The notes under the pieces are model-generated. The model did not search any database. It was not told where the DNA came from and saw only the letters and a program-made list of their open reading frames with translations. Position numbers and translations under genes: made by a program. A stretch of 64,000 nucleotides of DNA from positions 14,710 to 78,709 of the forward strand of contig QANU01015964.1 of assembly GCA_003254905.1 (NCBI GenBank). Direction: 5' to 3'. Source of the stretch: Nissolia schottii (taxonomy: Eukaryota > Streptophyta > Magnoliopsida > Fabales > Fabaceae). Positions 48,782 through 62,787 of this stretch are shown here, in pieces. Positions within the stretch are counted from its first letter, which is position 1; each line of letters starts with the position of its first letter.

Positions 48782-51584
48782 TTCCAACTGAACCGATTAT
48801 GGCAACAAAGACTCTGAAGTATGAGAGTAAGCCATACCTGTCTCTCCTTCAATTCCTCAGGACTTAAATCCCCACGGGTTGCCTTATTAATTTGTTGTAC
48901 ACATCTATAATGCATATCATGTGATCAGATACACACATAATTACAATGTATATGGAAAGTAGAAATATTAAACACACAATTGGAGGAATGTAGAAAAATG
49001 TCATACCTCCCAATGCCATCAAGTAACTCCTGATTATTAGGGTCATGTTTCAACCCTTCTTTGTATGTTTCCAGAGCCTTGTCATATTCTTTCATGAAAA
49101 ACTGTACTGCACCTTTCCTGGTATAACCCTTTGAAAAAGTTGGATCAAGCTCAATGCACTTCTCTGCATCTTTCAAACCTTCAGGCATCGCCCCCAGTTT
49201 GGTGTAGCACGCAGCTCTGTTGCTGTAAGCCTGAAATGATGGAGAGTTCAAATGGATCAGGGTCTCCCATTGCTATTAAACATAAAAATTACGACACTCT
49301 TCAAGGAATATAATTTATTACCCTAGGATCATTAGGGTTTCTTCTAATAGACTCTGAATAATGTTTCACAGCCTCAGGATACTTTTGTTGCTTGAAGAAT
49401 TCATTTCCTGCACCCAATATTTTCAGTAATTAAATAGTTACCTTGGCAGATCGCCCTTTCAAAAAAGCATAGATGCAAAAAGGAAATGAAAAAACCCAGG
49501 AGTGGAGTTGAAGAAATAATACCTTTCTCTCGCTCCTCATCAGCCAATTTTGGATCAAAGTATTCTTGTTGTTCTAGATCTTTTTTAGCTTTTTGTGCAT
49601 CATTAAGTTTCTTCAAAGTGTCTGGGTTGCGGTGTTCAGTAAGTGCTTTTTGGAAAGTCTCAATAGCCAGATCATAATCCGTTGAGCATTTTGCCATCTT
49701 GACCAATGCAGTTCCTTTCCTTGTCAAGGCTCTTGCTATCATCTTGAAGTCTGATCTTAGTTCTCTTCCTCTTTCAACAGCCTTGTCACAATCTTTTATG
49801 CATTCCTCGCACTAGAAAAGGACACATCCACAATAGTAAAAATGTAAATATAGGGGGAAAAGGAGTCCTTTACCAAACCAAAATAAATATCCCCTACATT
49901 TTTTTTTTTCATACAATTTACCAATATAAATCCATACAAGCTATAAAAATCAAATACAATCCTATTTAAACTCGTAGGCCAGCTAAAGACAATAACCAAG
50001 GACAAATTTGATCATGTACTGTAGCCAGCAAAAAAGCTTCAGCAGTAAAACTGGTCTAACGTTAATTGCATGTTACGTGTGGAAGTTGATACCAATTCAC
50101 ATCTTTCATCCACTAAATTCCCTCCAATAAACATATCCTAACAACAATCTTAGACACCATTAGCCACAAGGCCCACAATTCACAGACACTCGAGGTATAT
50201 GACTGTGTAGTAAACCAAGGTGTCTTGCACACACATGTATGACCGCATAAGACCTCAAAATCCCAGTGATAGTGAAAAATGAAAATTTAAGGAAAAATTG
50301 CAAATGGTTCATTCTCACGGGCAGTTTAGATTCTACATTTATAAAGGAATAAAGCGAAAACAAAACGGTATCATATGCCTGACTGGGATAATGGAGCCCC
50401 CGCGTATACACCATGCATGGCCATATGAGGCAGGTTACCCACAGACATACACTACTCATCTCCACTCTCAACACATTATCCCCCACATAATGAGAGTTAC
50501 AATTCTAATTAAATCACCGTTACTAGCAAGCAATTAAGTATTTGCGTTACAGAAAGAAAATACTTCTCCCCACATGAAAAGCATAAAACACTAATCTAAT
50601 CCACACAGCTGGATCAATGCATAATGAGAAATTGAGAGTTAAATTCCAATGAAACTAAAATTGAATCAATCCATAAGCAAACAATCATACCTTTCCCATC
50701 TCCAAGTAAACAGCGGCACGGTTCGTGAGATAAGATATATCCTCATCATCCAGCGCCAAAGCCTTGGAGTAATGCTGAATCGCCGACTCGAAATCCTTCT
50801 TCTTGTATGCCGCATTCCCAGCCTCCTTCTCCTTCTGCGCTTCCGCCTTCCTCTCCTTTGCCTCCTTCTCTTCCCCCGTCACCTCCATTGGCTCAGGCTC
50901 AGGCTCGGGCTGCTTCGGAGGCTCGGCTTCTGCGGCTCTCTTCCTCTCGGAGGGAGAAGCCGAAGGTGAAGACTCCGGCATGTCTGCATCGTCAGTCGGG
51001 GTTCGCATCTTGATGTTGAGCAAAACCCCGATGGCCTGCATCACCCTCTGATCCTTCAAGTACAGGTTCAATTTCTCTGGATTCTTCTGAATATCCTGCA
51101 TCATCTTCACGAAATCCGGTTGCTGAAGGTAAACCCTAGTTGTCGGGTCAGCGGTGAGCCGAGCCCACATCTCGGGGCCGGAGAAGGCGTCACCGAAGGG
51201 GTTGGTGGGCGGCGGAGCAGACCGGGACCTTCTAGCGGCTGCCTGGGCGTCGGCGAGGCCGGATTTGAGGGGGTCATTGTTGGGGTCGATTTCGAGTCCC
51301 TTTTTGTAGGCGGAAACGGCGTCGTCGTATTGGGAGAGGCCGAGATGAGCGGCGCCGAGGCGGCTGTAGCCCTTGGACCAGTCGGGCTTGAGGTCGACGG
51401 TCTTCTTGGCGTCGGCCAGGGCCTCGGGGTACTTCTGGAGGGAGGCGTAGGCGGCGGATCGGTTGGAGTAGAGGACGTGGTTGTCGGGGGATAGGGCGAT
51501 GGCGTCGGAGAAGTGGCGGATGGCGGAGTCGAAGTCGCCGGAGGAGAAGGCGGCGTTGCCTTTGGCTTTGGCTTCGTCGGCCAT
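48441..51584 (-). CDS. HOP: Hsp70-Hsp90 organising protein HOP/STI1, seven exons
   Basis: Exons 51584-50691, 49811-49523, 49407-49322, 49230-49007, 48904-48838, 48703-48644 and 48554-48441 join in phase to 1734 bases, 577 residues, normal for plant HOP. Order of parts: TPR1 (about 2-105), DP1/STI1 repeat (about 133-190), an acidic Pro-Glu linker (PEPEPEPMEV), TPR2A (from about 243), TPR2B (from GNEFF through GYTRKGAVQFFMKEY) and DP2 ending AGIVQMR. The TPR1 and TPR2A clamps bind the EEVD tails of Hsp70 and Hsp90 and pass clients between them in the cytosol. Five introns are GT-AG, but the sixth (48643-48555) reads CAG|GCATGA at its donor and is best read as GC-AG, because the flanking DPVMRQ and VLVDFQ are conserved in the family. 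The start MADEAKAKGNAAF is conserved. Confidence 0.96.
48750..48778. repeat. (CA)n microsatellite in a HOP intron
   Basis: About fourteen CA units within the fifth intron (48704-48837). Confidence 0.9.
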
Positions 51585-51599
51585 AGGCGGGTTTGGAAT

Positions 51600-51905
51600 T
51601 GGAAGATCAGAGCTGAGAGATTAGGGGTTTGAGAAATAGTTGGGAGTGGAGACTGAAGAATGGGAGGGAGGGGGGGTTATAGGGAGATGGGGCGGAGACT
51701 AGAGAGTTCTGGGGTTTGGGTCTTCTCGAATGTTCTCCCACCATCAGCGCCTGTTTGGCAACCCGCCCATAATGCTTTCTCTCTCTCATTTTTTTTTTTG
51801 GTAAACGCATAATCTTTTTTCTCTATTCTTCCTCCCCTCTCTTTCTATTTTCATTTTTATTTTATGAACTTCTAATGAGTGCTTGTAGGATTTCTTTTTT
51901 AAAAA
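51600..51905 (-). promoter_or_regulatory. HOP leader and promoter region
   Basis: Pyrimidine-rich on the minus strand next to the start codon (CT-rich leader). No clear TATA or heat-shock element array was recognised. Confidence 0.35.
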
Positions 51906-52120
51906 TGTTACGAGTACACCCAATTTTATACACTCATATATACATTATTAATAATGCACAAATTTTATTCTCATGAGTGCACAAACATTACAAATTTATA
52001 GATGATATTCTCAATTATACTTAATTAAGTGCACAAACATTACATGCATTAAAACACAAACTTTATGTATATAAGTATAGGGTGTATGTATGATGTATAT
52101 TTTTTGGTGTACATGTAACA
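51906..52120. mobile_element. small non-autonomous DNA element (same family as 1-711)
   Basis: TGTTACGAGTACACC at 51906-51920 faces GGTGTACATGTAACA at 52106-52120, an inverted terminal repeat of 15 bases with one or two mismatches. The interior has GTGCACAAACATTACA twice, a motif related to GTGCAAACATTA at the start of the window. It is noncoding and no convincing target duplication was found. Confidence 0.6.
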
Positions 52121-53940
52121 GAACTCATACATTAACAGGGTATGTTACATGATGTCTAATTATAAAATATCTATTATATTAATGACAAGTATATTGTCAC
52201 AAATAAATATCAACAAGCATTTCTCGTGATAATTCTCATTTTTTTCTCTCCATTTTGAACTTTACTACATGTTTACATCAATATTTGTAAGTTAATGCAT
52301 CATAAATATAAAATTATCTTAAAATTAAAACTTGTCACGCTAACAAAAGGTTTTATTGCGTGTTTTTAATGCATCTCAATCTTATTTAGAGACCCACCAA
52401 AACAATCTCAATTTTAAAATATCCATTAGGGCAAAATAAATTGAGATTGGGGATGTGGATATGGGATAAATCCCTCTTGAGTTGAGATGGAACAAATTTA
52501 TTAGTTTTTAATTATCATGTGACATTTACTATGTAGTAGATAAAAAGTCTCATTTTTTTGGACCATAGTCTTAAAAATTATCTTAAAAATGGGATTAGGA
52601 CGCACTAAAACCATGCATTGTACAATGTTGCAATCTTGCACATGACAGTGTTTAATTAGTTGACATAATGCAATAAATTTATCTCTCTATATTAACTGCA
52701 AATACACGAATATTAAGAAATTTAAAATTAATACTGATTTAAATAATAAATTTATTAAAATACCCTTATTTAATTTGGTTAAAGTGTTTTATAATAAAGA
52801 GAAAGATAGAAATAGTATTAAAAATATATTATTTCTCAATACTAATAAATTATAGATATAATTATAATATAACAATAAATTTTATTTCAAAAAAGTGAGA
52901 ATGATAAATAATTTAAAAAAAATGTTAATTAAAGTGAAAATTAAAATGGAGTGGAGAAAATAATCAGATGAAATAATACCTTATTAGAAGAAGGAGTGAT
53001 TTGATTTAGATGGTCAAAATGAATATGTCGTACCTAAAATCACTAAAAGATAGACTTGTATTAATGTTAAGTGTTCATTAGACTCGGTTGGAGCCTCCTT
53101 CGGCCAAGGGGGCAGAACCCAAAACAGAATTCTTGTAAATTAGGTTTTTCTTATTTAGCTTTCCCTAATTGTTTTTAACACTTTTATATCCCATAGAATA
53201 AAAATGGTGAATGATATTAATAAGATGTTCTCTCATGTTTTTTAATTAAATTGCTCACTCACAGTTAAAGAAGAGTGAAAATTAAAAAAAAAAAATTTAT
53301 TTTATTCGCAAAGTTAACATTAGTCTCCATAAAGAAATTGCCCAGTTTCACCCTTAATTAGACATACTTATTTTCTTCTTAAATAATTGTCCATTTTTTT
53401 ATCTTAGTATTTTTATAAATAATTGTTTATTTTTTAAATTTATATGATAGTAATTATTATTTTTTCTATCATTACTCTTATTAAATAAATTTAATAAAAG
53501 AATAATAAATAGTAGTCAAAAGAAAATAAAAATAAAGATATTAAATAGAAAAGATTAAGAAGAAAAAAAATTGGAAGAACTTAATCAAAGTCATGTATTA
53601 AATATCTTAAAACTGGTGATTTTCTCTTATTTATCTCTAAAACAAATCTCACAGCTACACGTTAAAGTAATTTAAAAGCGTTAAAAAAGCTAGATACATG
53701 TCTTGATAAATGACTCATGTCAAACTGTTGAAGAAAAAAACCCTTATGATGTGAAATTGGGATCGATGACAACCCAGCCCACTTATTTATCAGTCCGATG
53801 AGGATGCGATGTATCTAGAGTTGGGTTTGGGTGGTTAACTAATTTGAACAACAAAAATGAAAACCATAGGGGCCCTTACTCACAGAAGGCTTTTGTAATT
53901 GGTTTATACTTACATCCCGTGTCTTTATTTCTCACAAGCA
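52121..53940. other. intergenic, no gene seen
   Basis: Very AT-rich, with no ORF of interest. VPE promoter sequence lies at the right. Confidence 0.45.
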
Positions 53941-54088
53941 AGATTGGATGGATGAGAGACACGTGGAGGTCTTGTTTCCTGAAAAAGAGTCACCTCTGGC
54001 TCTAACTTGCACTACACCTGTTCCATGCAGAGGGCCTATGGACCCACAATATTCACGCGTCACCCTGTTGTTTTGCATGCCATCTTGT

Positions 54089-54127
54089 CTTTTTATAATC
54101 CCCCGATCGAGCGAGCGAGCGAGCGAG
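54089..54127 (+). promoter_or_regulatory. TATA-like box and (GCGA)n repeat before VPE
   Basis: TTTTTATAATC at about 54090-54100 is a plausible TATA box 85 bases before the start codon. It is followed by a GCGA tetranucleotide run at about 54108-54127 in the leader. Confidence 0.45.
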
Positions 54128-54182
54128 CCTTGTGTTGTGTACTAGTAAGTGTGCAAGACTCTCGTTGAATTAGGTAGCTACC

Positions 54183-57100
54183 ATGGCGGTTTGTGTGTCT
54201 AGTATGAAGAGAGGGCAAGCGTTGGTACCATGGTCACGGATGATGATGCTGCTTCTGATGATGATGTTGCACCCTACGGTAGGACGCGGACAAGCTTCGA
54301 GGCTGCATCACCATTGGGAGTCAGGGATTCGGCTACCTGCGGAGCCGGAGGAAGAAGGACAAGCTGGCACCCGGTGGGCGGTTCTCGTGGCTGGTTCTTC
54401 TGGCTATGGCAATTACAGGCACCAGGTCCATTATGCCTCTTTACTTATTTTCTTCTTTTTTTCATCACTGACTCTCCCGTGTACCATTCCATCCCATCAT
54501 TGACAAAATAGCAGAGTACTACTCATTTTTATGGCTAGATTAATGAATTTGTCTAAAGTGCCCTTTATTTAAGTTAGTTTTCAAGAAAATAATTGTTGTT
54601 GCATAAGATGAGATATAAGAAGAAAAAATAAGTGCAGGCGGATGTGTGCCATGCATACCAGTTGCTGCGAAAGGGTGGGTTGAAAGAAGAAAACATAGTG
54701 GTGTTCATGTATGATGACATAGCTACGGATGCCTTGAATCCTAGGCCTGGAGTCATCATCAACAATCCTCAGGGACAAGATGTCTATGCTGGCGTCCCCA
54801 AGGTATCTATCTATCTACCTACCTACCTCAGCCATGTACAGATCTCTCTCCCTTCTCTAATGCCTGCACTGCATAACTAATACACCGACTTATTATTCAT
54901 TCAAAGCTAGTATTCTTCTCAAACTATACTCTAGTGGGCCATTATATATTAACTAATAAGCTACCTCCATCCTTCCTGTAATTTGGCCACACCATAGCTA
55001 GATAAAAAGGGCACATGCAAGTGATATTTTCACACGTAACACAATTTTTGTTGCTTTAATTCGTACGAGGAATATTGTCATAACGCTATCTTAAGTCATA
55101 TGCAATTCATTGATCGTAGGATTACACACGAGAGAACGTGACAGCGGAGAACCTATATGCTGTGATTCTCGGGGACAAGACTAAACTCAAGGGCGGAAGC
55201 GGCAAGGTAATCGATAGCAAACCCAACGATAGGATATTCATATATTACTCTGACCATGGAGGCCCCGGAGTTCTTGGTGAGTCAACTGCATATATAGCAT
55301 ATATAAGCACGCCTTCTTAATTTTACACTACGCACTTCTTAAGGTTAGAATGAATTCTCAAGTGATGAGGAGACAATTAATACACTCATATTTTAACCAC
55401 CATAGTTTTAGTTTTTCACATTGTTATCTTGTACACCAAGTAATATGGATTGAACAATCAATTATTTGATTAGGGATGCCAAACATGCCATACCTTTATG
55501 CCATGGATTTCATCAATGCCTTGAAGCAGAAGCATGCAGTCGGGGGTTACAAGGAGATGGTAAATATTTCAGTTCTCTCCGTTGGATCGTGACTTGAAAT
55601 TGAGATGTCATTTTGTGTTTCATTGATAACAAAAACTAGCATAATTCGTACAAGGTGTGTAGGTTATATATGTGGAAGCTTGTGAAAGTGGGAGCTTTTT
55701 TGAGGGTATGATGCCGAATGATCTGAATGTTTATGTGACAACAGCATCCAATGCAGTTGAGAGTAGTTGGGGTTTTTACTGTCCTGGCATGGATCCTTCA
55801 CCACCTCCGGAGTACATCACTTGTCTTGGGGATCTCTACAGTATTGCTTGGATGGAAGACAGGTTATCCACATTTTTCTCCTTCAATTAATAATTAGACT
55901 TTTCCAGATTTTATCGCCTCCACTTTCTATATATTTTCAACTTTTAGGTGAAGACATGTCAAAACATAAAATTAATTCATTTGTATTTACTTAATAACTT
56001 CAAAGTTTTTGGTGAGATAGTTCTTAATTTGGTATCGCATCTCTAGACTGCTTAGTTATAGAAGTTTTGATACCATATCAAGATCTTTCTTAGACTTTGG
56101 AGATTGACATGATACTCTTAAGTGCCTTTAACTTGTTTTAAATGTTAAAACTGAGATTTAATGTTGAATTTTTTCGCAGCGAGACTCACAATCTAAAGAG
56201 GGAAACAATAGAACAACAATATCAATCGGTACGATAATTTTGCACTATCCGTCATCACAATGTTGTGTTCATTCTTTGGAATTAGGATATACAAGAACTA
56301 GTGGTATTGTGTGTAGGTGAAGGAACGGACTTCCAATATTATCAACATTGGTGTCGGTTCTCATGTGATGGAGTATGGTGATACCAAAATTAAAGCCGAG
56401 AAGCTTTATCTGTACCAAGGTTTTGATCCTGCCACCGTGAACTTCCCTCCAAACAACAGCAATCCAGAAACCCAAGTGGGAGTTGTTAACCAAAGAGATG
56501 CAGAGATTCTCTTCATGTGGCAAATGGTATATAAAAATAATGCCTCTTTTTTCTTTTCATCCTTCTTATCTTCTACTCCTTATTAGAAAGACAAATATGC
56601 TTAGGAGAGTGATTTTTCTTGCAGTATAAGAGATTGGAAAATGAACCAGAAGAGAAGGCACAAATTCTCAAGAAGATTAGAGAGACATTGAATCACAGGA
56701 ATCATATAGATGGTAGCGTGGAATTGATCTGGACTTCCCTCTATGGACCTGGAAAACGATCTTCAGTTCCTCAACCCATGAGGGCCCCTGGTCTACCTCT
56801 TGTTGATGACTGGACATGCTTAAAATCAATGGTATACACAAAGAAACATTTCTTTATTTATTTAGACCAAAATAGTCTTTTAGGTCTTATTTTAATTTTG
56901 TTCAATTGATTTCTTATGTTTTAAATTGGTATCAATTTCAATCTGGTCTAGTTAATCTATCAAAAAATTAATAGATTTTATTGGTGTGGCACACAAAGCA
57001 CTATGTCACAACAAAATTAAGAGAAATTTTCTGAGTACAAGACTAACACATCACTTTTAAACATACACTTAATAAGTAGGTGTCATACTCAGTGGGATGA

Positions 57101-57502
57101 CTAAGTATATAAAAACACTTAACGGGACACAATAAAATGGGTTAATCTTATGTCCAAACCAAAGTTTAACAAGATAATGGGTCATAGTCAAAACAAAAAG
57201 ATAATCCAATACAAATTACTTTCTGATTGAAAAAAACCTCTCTAGTCTTGCATGCTTTTTTAGGTGTTTGTAAGATTGCATTTTGATTGAAGAATTCACC
57301 ACTTGGGGATTGATTGCAGGTTCGAGTGTTTGAAACACACTGTGGATCACTGACTCAGTATGGTATGAAACACATGCGCACATTCGCCAACGTTTGCAAC
57401 AGCGGTGTCACTGAAGCCTCTATGGAGGAGGCATGTATTGCAGCCTGTGGAGGATATGATGCTGGCCTATTACATCCATCAAACAGAGGATATAGTGCTT
57501 GA
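54183..57502 (+). CDS. VPE: vacuolar processing enzyme (legumain, C13 cysteine protease), nine exons
   Basis: Exons 54183-54425, 54638-54802, 55120-55276, 55474-55559, 55663-55862, 56180-56228, 56317-56526, 56625-56831 and 57320-57502 join in phase to 1500 bases, 499 residues, all with GT-AG introns. Residues 1 to about 36 form a Met/Leu-rich signal peptide. The catalytic dyad is H182 (YYSDHGGPG) and C224 (VEACESGS). An N-glycosylation site is at N142. The C-terminal pro-domain ends [14 protein letters not shown], as in known VPEs. The zymogen is sorted to the vacuole and self-activates at acid pH, then cleaves after Asn or Asp to mature storage and vacuolar proteins and to act in programmed cell death. 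Vegetative (alpha/gamma) versus seed (beta) type cannot be settled here. A second Met at residue 8 is less likely as the start. Confidence 0.96.
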
Positions 57503-59988
57503 TTCTCTGCTATTACAAATAAATATATAGCAGCTGCTACAAGATGTAATGATACTATTCAAATTAAGAATCGCTTCTGTAATTACAATAAATATATAGT
57601 TCCCTGCCTTAATTAGCCACAGCCTATCTACTAGTTATAGAGGCTGTATTTGTGACTCCTGTTTTATCGTATAATATTTGAATGTATGTAAGCCTGCATG
57701 AAATTGATTAATAGTACTTCAAAAGGGTAATGTCATGAGGGTGTTTCTGTTGCTAATCTCACTTTAGGGGGTATATGCAAGTCTAACACAATTGGTTTCT
57801 CCCACTCATTTTTCACTCTTTACGCTATAGGTGATGATTGAAGCATGGAGTCCATTTTCCTATAATTATCTGATATGCAACGAAGGTTTTTTTTTTTTTT
57901 TTTTTTAAATATGAATATAAACTTACTTTAAAAATATTTTACTTGTAATTTAATTTCATTGATGGGGTAAAATACTCTGTTTTTTCTTTCTTTCTTTCTT
58001 TTCAAAAGTATTTGCAAGTCTCTAATTTGAAACTAAAGTATAATAAATGTAATAAATATTGATAACTTTTGGCGATTCATAATAAACTTTTAATGTATAA
58101 AAAATATTATTTTTTTTCTTTTATCATTTTATTGTCTAGCTCTCAGTTTGGGTACTCAAACCTAAGTTTAACGAACTGAAAACGACTTTGAATAGTTAGT
58201 GATATTATTTGGTTATGTTTCATGACTTCCAAAATTTGTTTTTCAATTTACGTTTGAAACTAAAAATAGAAGATTACATATTTAACCTTTGAAAAACATC
58301 CCCTCTCTCTCTCTTCCTCACTCCTTTTCATTTTCTCTACCTTCCGAGCATTTCACTGAACACTCCTCTTCATCCATTCTTTTCACCCACCAACATTAAT
58401 CTCTTCACCATCCTCATTAGATGTTAATCTTACTTCTTCAGCAAAAATGGATTATGTTTGTGACCAAATTAGAGATAAAATTGCAACTGCTCAACGTTAA
58501 AATATGCTCAACATTAAAAGTTAAAACATTGAAATTAGTGAATGTTAAGGTTTATATTTGGATGTAATGAAGCATTTTTTAAAGCTATTTGTGTATGTAT
58601 TTAGATGTATGAATGTGTAGAAGAGCAAAGAATGATAATGTGTTTAATTAAAAATATTGAAATATAAAAAACAAAAAATATTAACTCTTTACTTCTTAGA
58701 AAAAGGTTAAGTATAACTATAAAAAAGAAAAAAAAATTTATGTTTAATTAAAAATATTAAAATAGTCTTTGGTAATTATTTGAGAGTTAATTATATTTTA
58801 ATATCAAAATATTAAATCAAATTATATTAATTTATCTTAAAACTATATGTTTTTTTTTTGTAATTTTATCTCTAATACTTTTACTTTATCTCATCTAAAC
58901 AACAACAATTATCTCAAACTTACTTTTAAAATATCCAAACCAAACAAAAATCAATTCTATCAAACTTAATTACTTCATAATTAATTCTACAAACTTAATT
59001 CTTTTGAAAGATAAATCAAATGGGCCGTAAATAGGCCCGAATTAAAACTATGTTGGGCCTGTAACTTTAATCCAATCATTCATTCTTTTCTAACTGCCTT
59101 GCCGAATACTATTGGGGCCTATCCCCTTGATTGTGCGCAGACCAAGAGACGGGGGAAATGAAAACTTGCCCATGTTTTATATAATAAAATGCAGTAATTA
59201 TGTTGTGAAAAAAATTATGAAATTTTTTATTAGTTTCTTAATAAAAAAAAATACATACAAAAGTATATTTTGTTCATTTATTTATTTAAAAAGATGTATT
59301 TTATATGTTGTTTAGTTTGTTTAAGTGATTCGACACTTGTTTTTATTAAGCAAAGTTTTGAGTTTGAGTATTTTAAATGGATAAAGTTAGTATTAGGAGA
59401 GTTTTATGTTGAAAGTGGGCCAATCAAGCTCAAGCTAGATTAGGTGGAGCCCGGTATATATTCTAGGTAAGGTTTATTTTAATAAAAATGAAGAGTATAT
59501 TTTAAGCCTTTTTGGATTTTTAAGGAATTTATATTTATTAATAACTTTTGTCTTTATCTTTAATATGCATTCTTATTGCTTAAGAACACGGCATTGAAGA
59601 AAAAACAAAAACCTATTTTTGAAATAAGGAAGAAAAAAGGAACCATAAGCGAGGGTATTTGAAATCTCACTAAAAACCGCTGCTAAATAATTTAATAACA
59701 GAGCTATATGCAGCGATTTTTGAATTGCTGATAAACTTTATAGCGGCAGTCTAATTTGAGTAATGCACAAATTATATATTTCTTGTACTGTTCGAAAATT
59801 ATATTATATATTTCGTCTAGTAAACCATATGAACAAATTATTTGTGCAACTTTTAAAATCACAAGCGTAATCTAGTGTCGAAATTACTAGAAAATAAATT
59901 GTAATTTATCTTAACATATAATAAATTATTTATTATTATTATTATTTTATAAAACTAGTCACCGTTAGGAAAAAAACTAGCAAATATA
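57503..59988. other. intergenic, no gene seen
   Basis: The VPE 3' end to about 57720, then AT-rich sequence with a T20-type run near 57886-57906. No gene or clear element. Confidence 0.4.
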
Positions 59989-60420
59989 CTAAGAGCAGTG
60001 GTTAAGCACTCAATAATAGAAAATTAAAAAAAAATTGTATTTAATGCTTTAAAATGTCAAAATTTATATATTTTCAATGAGATAAATCATTTTATTAAAT
60101 CCTTAACAAATGTCCTAAGGGTAGTAGTAAGCAAAATTCTTACTATTATTATAGGTCTAAGTTTCAACTCATTACACCTTAGAGAGAAATACTTGTATAT
60201 TCATAAAACATTTTTAATGTATATTATAAGCATTATCAACCATTAATTTTTTGTATATTTTTTTAAGGGAAAAACACACAATTACGTCCTAATGACATTT
60301 GTTAATAAGTAGTATAAAGTAGAAATAATACATTAAAATTGTAAGCTTTAAAAATTTTGAATGTATTGAAAACATTCAAATCTTAACCAGTGTCCTTAGA
60401 GTACTTGTTAGCAAAATCTA
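59989..60420. repeat. dispersed direct/inverted repeat cluster
   Basis: CTTAACAAATGTCCTAAGGG with GTAGTAAGCAAAATTC near 60102-60137 recurs as CTTAACCAGTGTCCTTAGAG with CTTGTTAGCAAAATCT near 60384-60420. CTAAGAGCAGTGGTTAAG near 59989-60006 is the inverse of the same motif. These look like ends of one or two related MITE copies; no element boundaries could be fixed. Confidence 0.4.
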
Positions 60421-62425
60421 TTATTTAAACTATTTAAATTCAAATCAATGATTAATAATATTTATAAAATAATATTAAATATGCTACTTGAACATGCCTC
60501 TTAAAATTAGTACAACCTAATTCAATTTCTTTATATTTTTATCTTTCTATAAATAACCAAACACACCAATTTTGACATTAAACAATCTATTTTCTTTCTC
60601 CATCTTAGATGGGCTTTTAAATTAGATAAAACCCGGAGGAGATAAACTCCTAGGAGATGGAGCTTTGCAGTACATGATTGTAAATTTCAATGTTTAAGGA
60701 TAAAATGGAGTAAGAGGGTAATCATTTCAAGCTCCACTGTCTCAACTTTGTTTGTTCTCATTTCTTAATCTTATTATTCTTGCTATAATTGACAGTATTA
60801 TTGAGGGGACACATAAACCAAAGACATCATGTGTAGACTGTATCCCCATTCACACTACTGATTTTATTTGATTGTTTACTTCATTTTTTTTTCTGCCCTT
60901 ACCATTGCTCACTTGGCAATCGCGCGAAACTCCTAATAAGGAGCCACCAAACATATGTTAAAAAGAAAAAAGGCCATTGAAATTAATAATTATCACTCAT
61001 AGAGCATTAAACCAACAAACGGTAAATGATGTTAATGTGCATGTGTTTCTGTCACATAATACTAATACTCTTTTAATTTAATAATGATTAATGTTTAAGA
61101 TAATTACACTAAGAAAAATAATTTAGTAGTTTTATTTTTTTTTCCTAGAGAAATAACTATAAAAGATTAAATTATCCTTTAATTTATTGATAAGTCTGTT
61201 AGAGCATCAAAGAAGAGAATATGTCCAGCTTTGAAGAGATTTGTATTATTTAGATTGAGATTCTTTGTTGAATTTTATCTGTCCACCCATTTATATACTT
61301 TTCTTAATTTATTTTTTATAAGTATGAAATTTCATTACTCCCACTTAAAATCACAATGCCATTATATTAAGCTGCAGCCTGCATCGAATTCAATACATGT
61401 CTGTTGATACACAGTTGGTAGGCACTCTTTAATTAAAACCCCTAATACCATGCATTTGGATGATTGTTTAACATTAATTATGACTATGATACAAGTTTGT
61501 TCACTAGAGGTATATTGCTCCCTATATTCACTCATTACTAGTACTTCACAATTCTTCATAAACCTCTATCGGTTAGTGGAGAAATAGTACCAACAATGAG
61601 TGCAAATTTTGAGGTGCAATATGTAAAGATAACAAACCCATGCCATTTTACATTGGGCGACATCGAATTAAGTGGGATCTATATATATTACGTCTGCATT
61701 GTGTAATAATCATGTTAAAACTGTTATGAAACATGCATTTATTATGAACAAAGTCGCTTTATATATACTACTAATACATTAGCCAATGGCTATATATGAA
61801 CGTTGTGAACTTTTAATAATAGTATATATGATTGAGTTTTTTTTTTTTATATAAATAAACAAGTAGTAATCAATTTATATCCTTCTGGCTATTGTAAATA
61901 ATAATAACATATTAATACCAAAAAAATAATTATAACATACATTATAGTATATAGCACGCACGAACAAATGAAATGAAAGACCAATAAATACATGGCAGGT
62001 GTGGCGAGTCAAGGTGTAAGGTAGCGAGGTATAGTCGTATAGATAGAGATGTGTGGCCCCTTCACTGTCCTTTGTCTTCATCTAATCTAATCATTCTTTT
62101 GAGGGACAGTGATAGTTTCTTTTGATCAAATAGTGTTAAGAGTTTTCTGCGTGTTAACGCGCATGTACTTTGTCAACTGAAGTAAACCGAAACCAACTGT
62201 CAATGAAACCCCAACCTCACTTTGACTCCCACAATCCTCAACTAGTCGTTCCCGTTTGTCATATTTTAGCGGTGTAAATACTACTTAATGAATCAAAATA
62301 CTCAAATTTAATTAACTTAGGCTAAGCTATTAGGATTAGACTAGTGGGAAAAAAAAATTAAGTAGTATGTATGAGATCTTAAATTTAAATTTTATTACAA
62401 TGGATGTAATTTTTAAAGTACTAGA
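60421..62425. other. intergenic, no gene seen
   Basis: AT-rich with short meaningless ORFs only. Confidence 0.4.
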
Positions 62426-62777
62426 TGTTGGAAAATTATAGTATTTTAAAAGTTCATGTCCCACGTTGCTTAACTCACAAACATTTTAAGTGTTTATATA
62501 CCTTAGTTCTTGTTGTGTTGGTAAAAAGGACCTGAGAAGGAAGTTGGGCTCGCGCACATGAGTTCGAGCCATTTGGGCTCAGCGAAGTGCAAATCGGTGG
62601 ATTTGTCCCCCTTGCACGCACGATAACTCAGCTAGTTTGCGTGTTCTATTAGTGTAATGAAATGTATTTTCATTAGTTAGTTATTTAACTTGATGGATAA
62701 GTAAGTTAATTGCATTGTTTGCATAGCCAAGCAATACAACTTTCACTCATTCAATTCAATTCTCTCTAGTTTCAACA
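62426..62777 (+). repeat. 5' LTR of a Ty1/copia fossil
   Basis: A 352-base segment that starts TGTTGGAAAATTATAG and ends TTTCAACA, directly followed by a primer-binding site. The right end is fixed by that site; the left end rests on the TG start and typical copia LTR wording. Confidence 0.65.
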
Positions 62778-62787
62778 TGGTATCAGA
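62778..62787 (+). other. primer-binding site of the copia fossil
   Basis: TGGTATCAGA, the classic plant copia match to the 3' end of initiator tRNA-Met, immediately after the LTR end CA. Confidence 0.85.

Noticed and set aside
51120-51494. 124-codon Gly/Val-rich frame opposite HOP exon 1
   Set aside because: Antisense shadow of the HOP coding region.
62540-62600. tRNA gene or SINE suggested by GAGTTCGAGCC
   Set aside because: No matching A box or cloverleaf arms could be placed around it.
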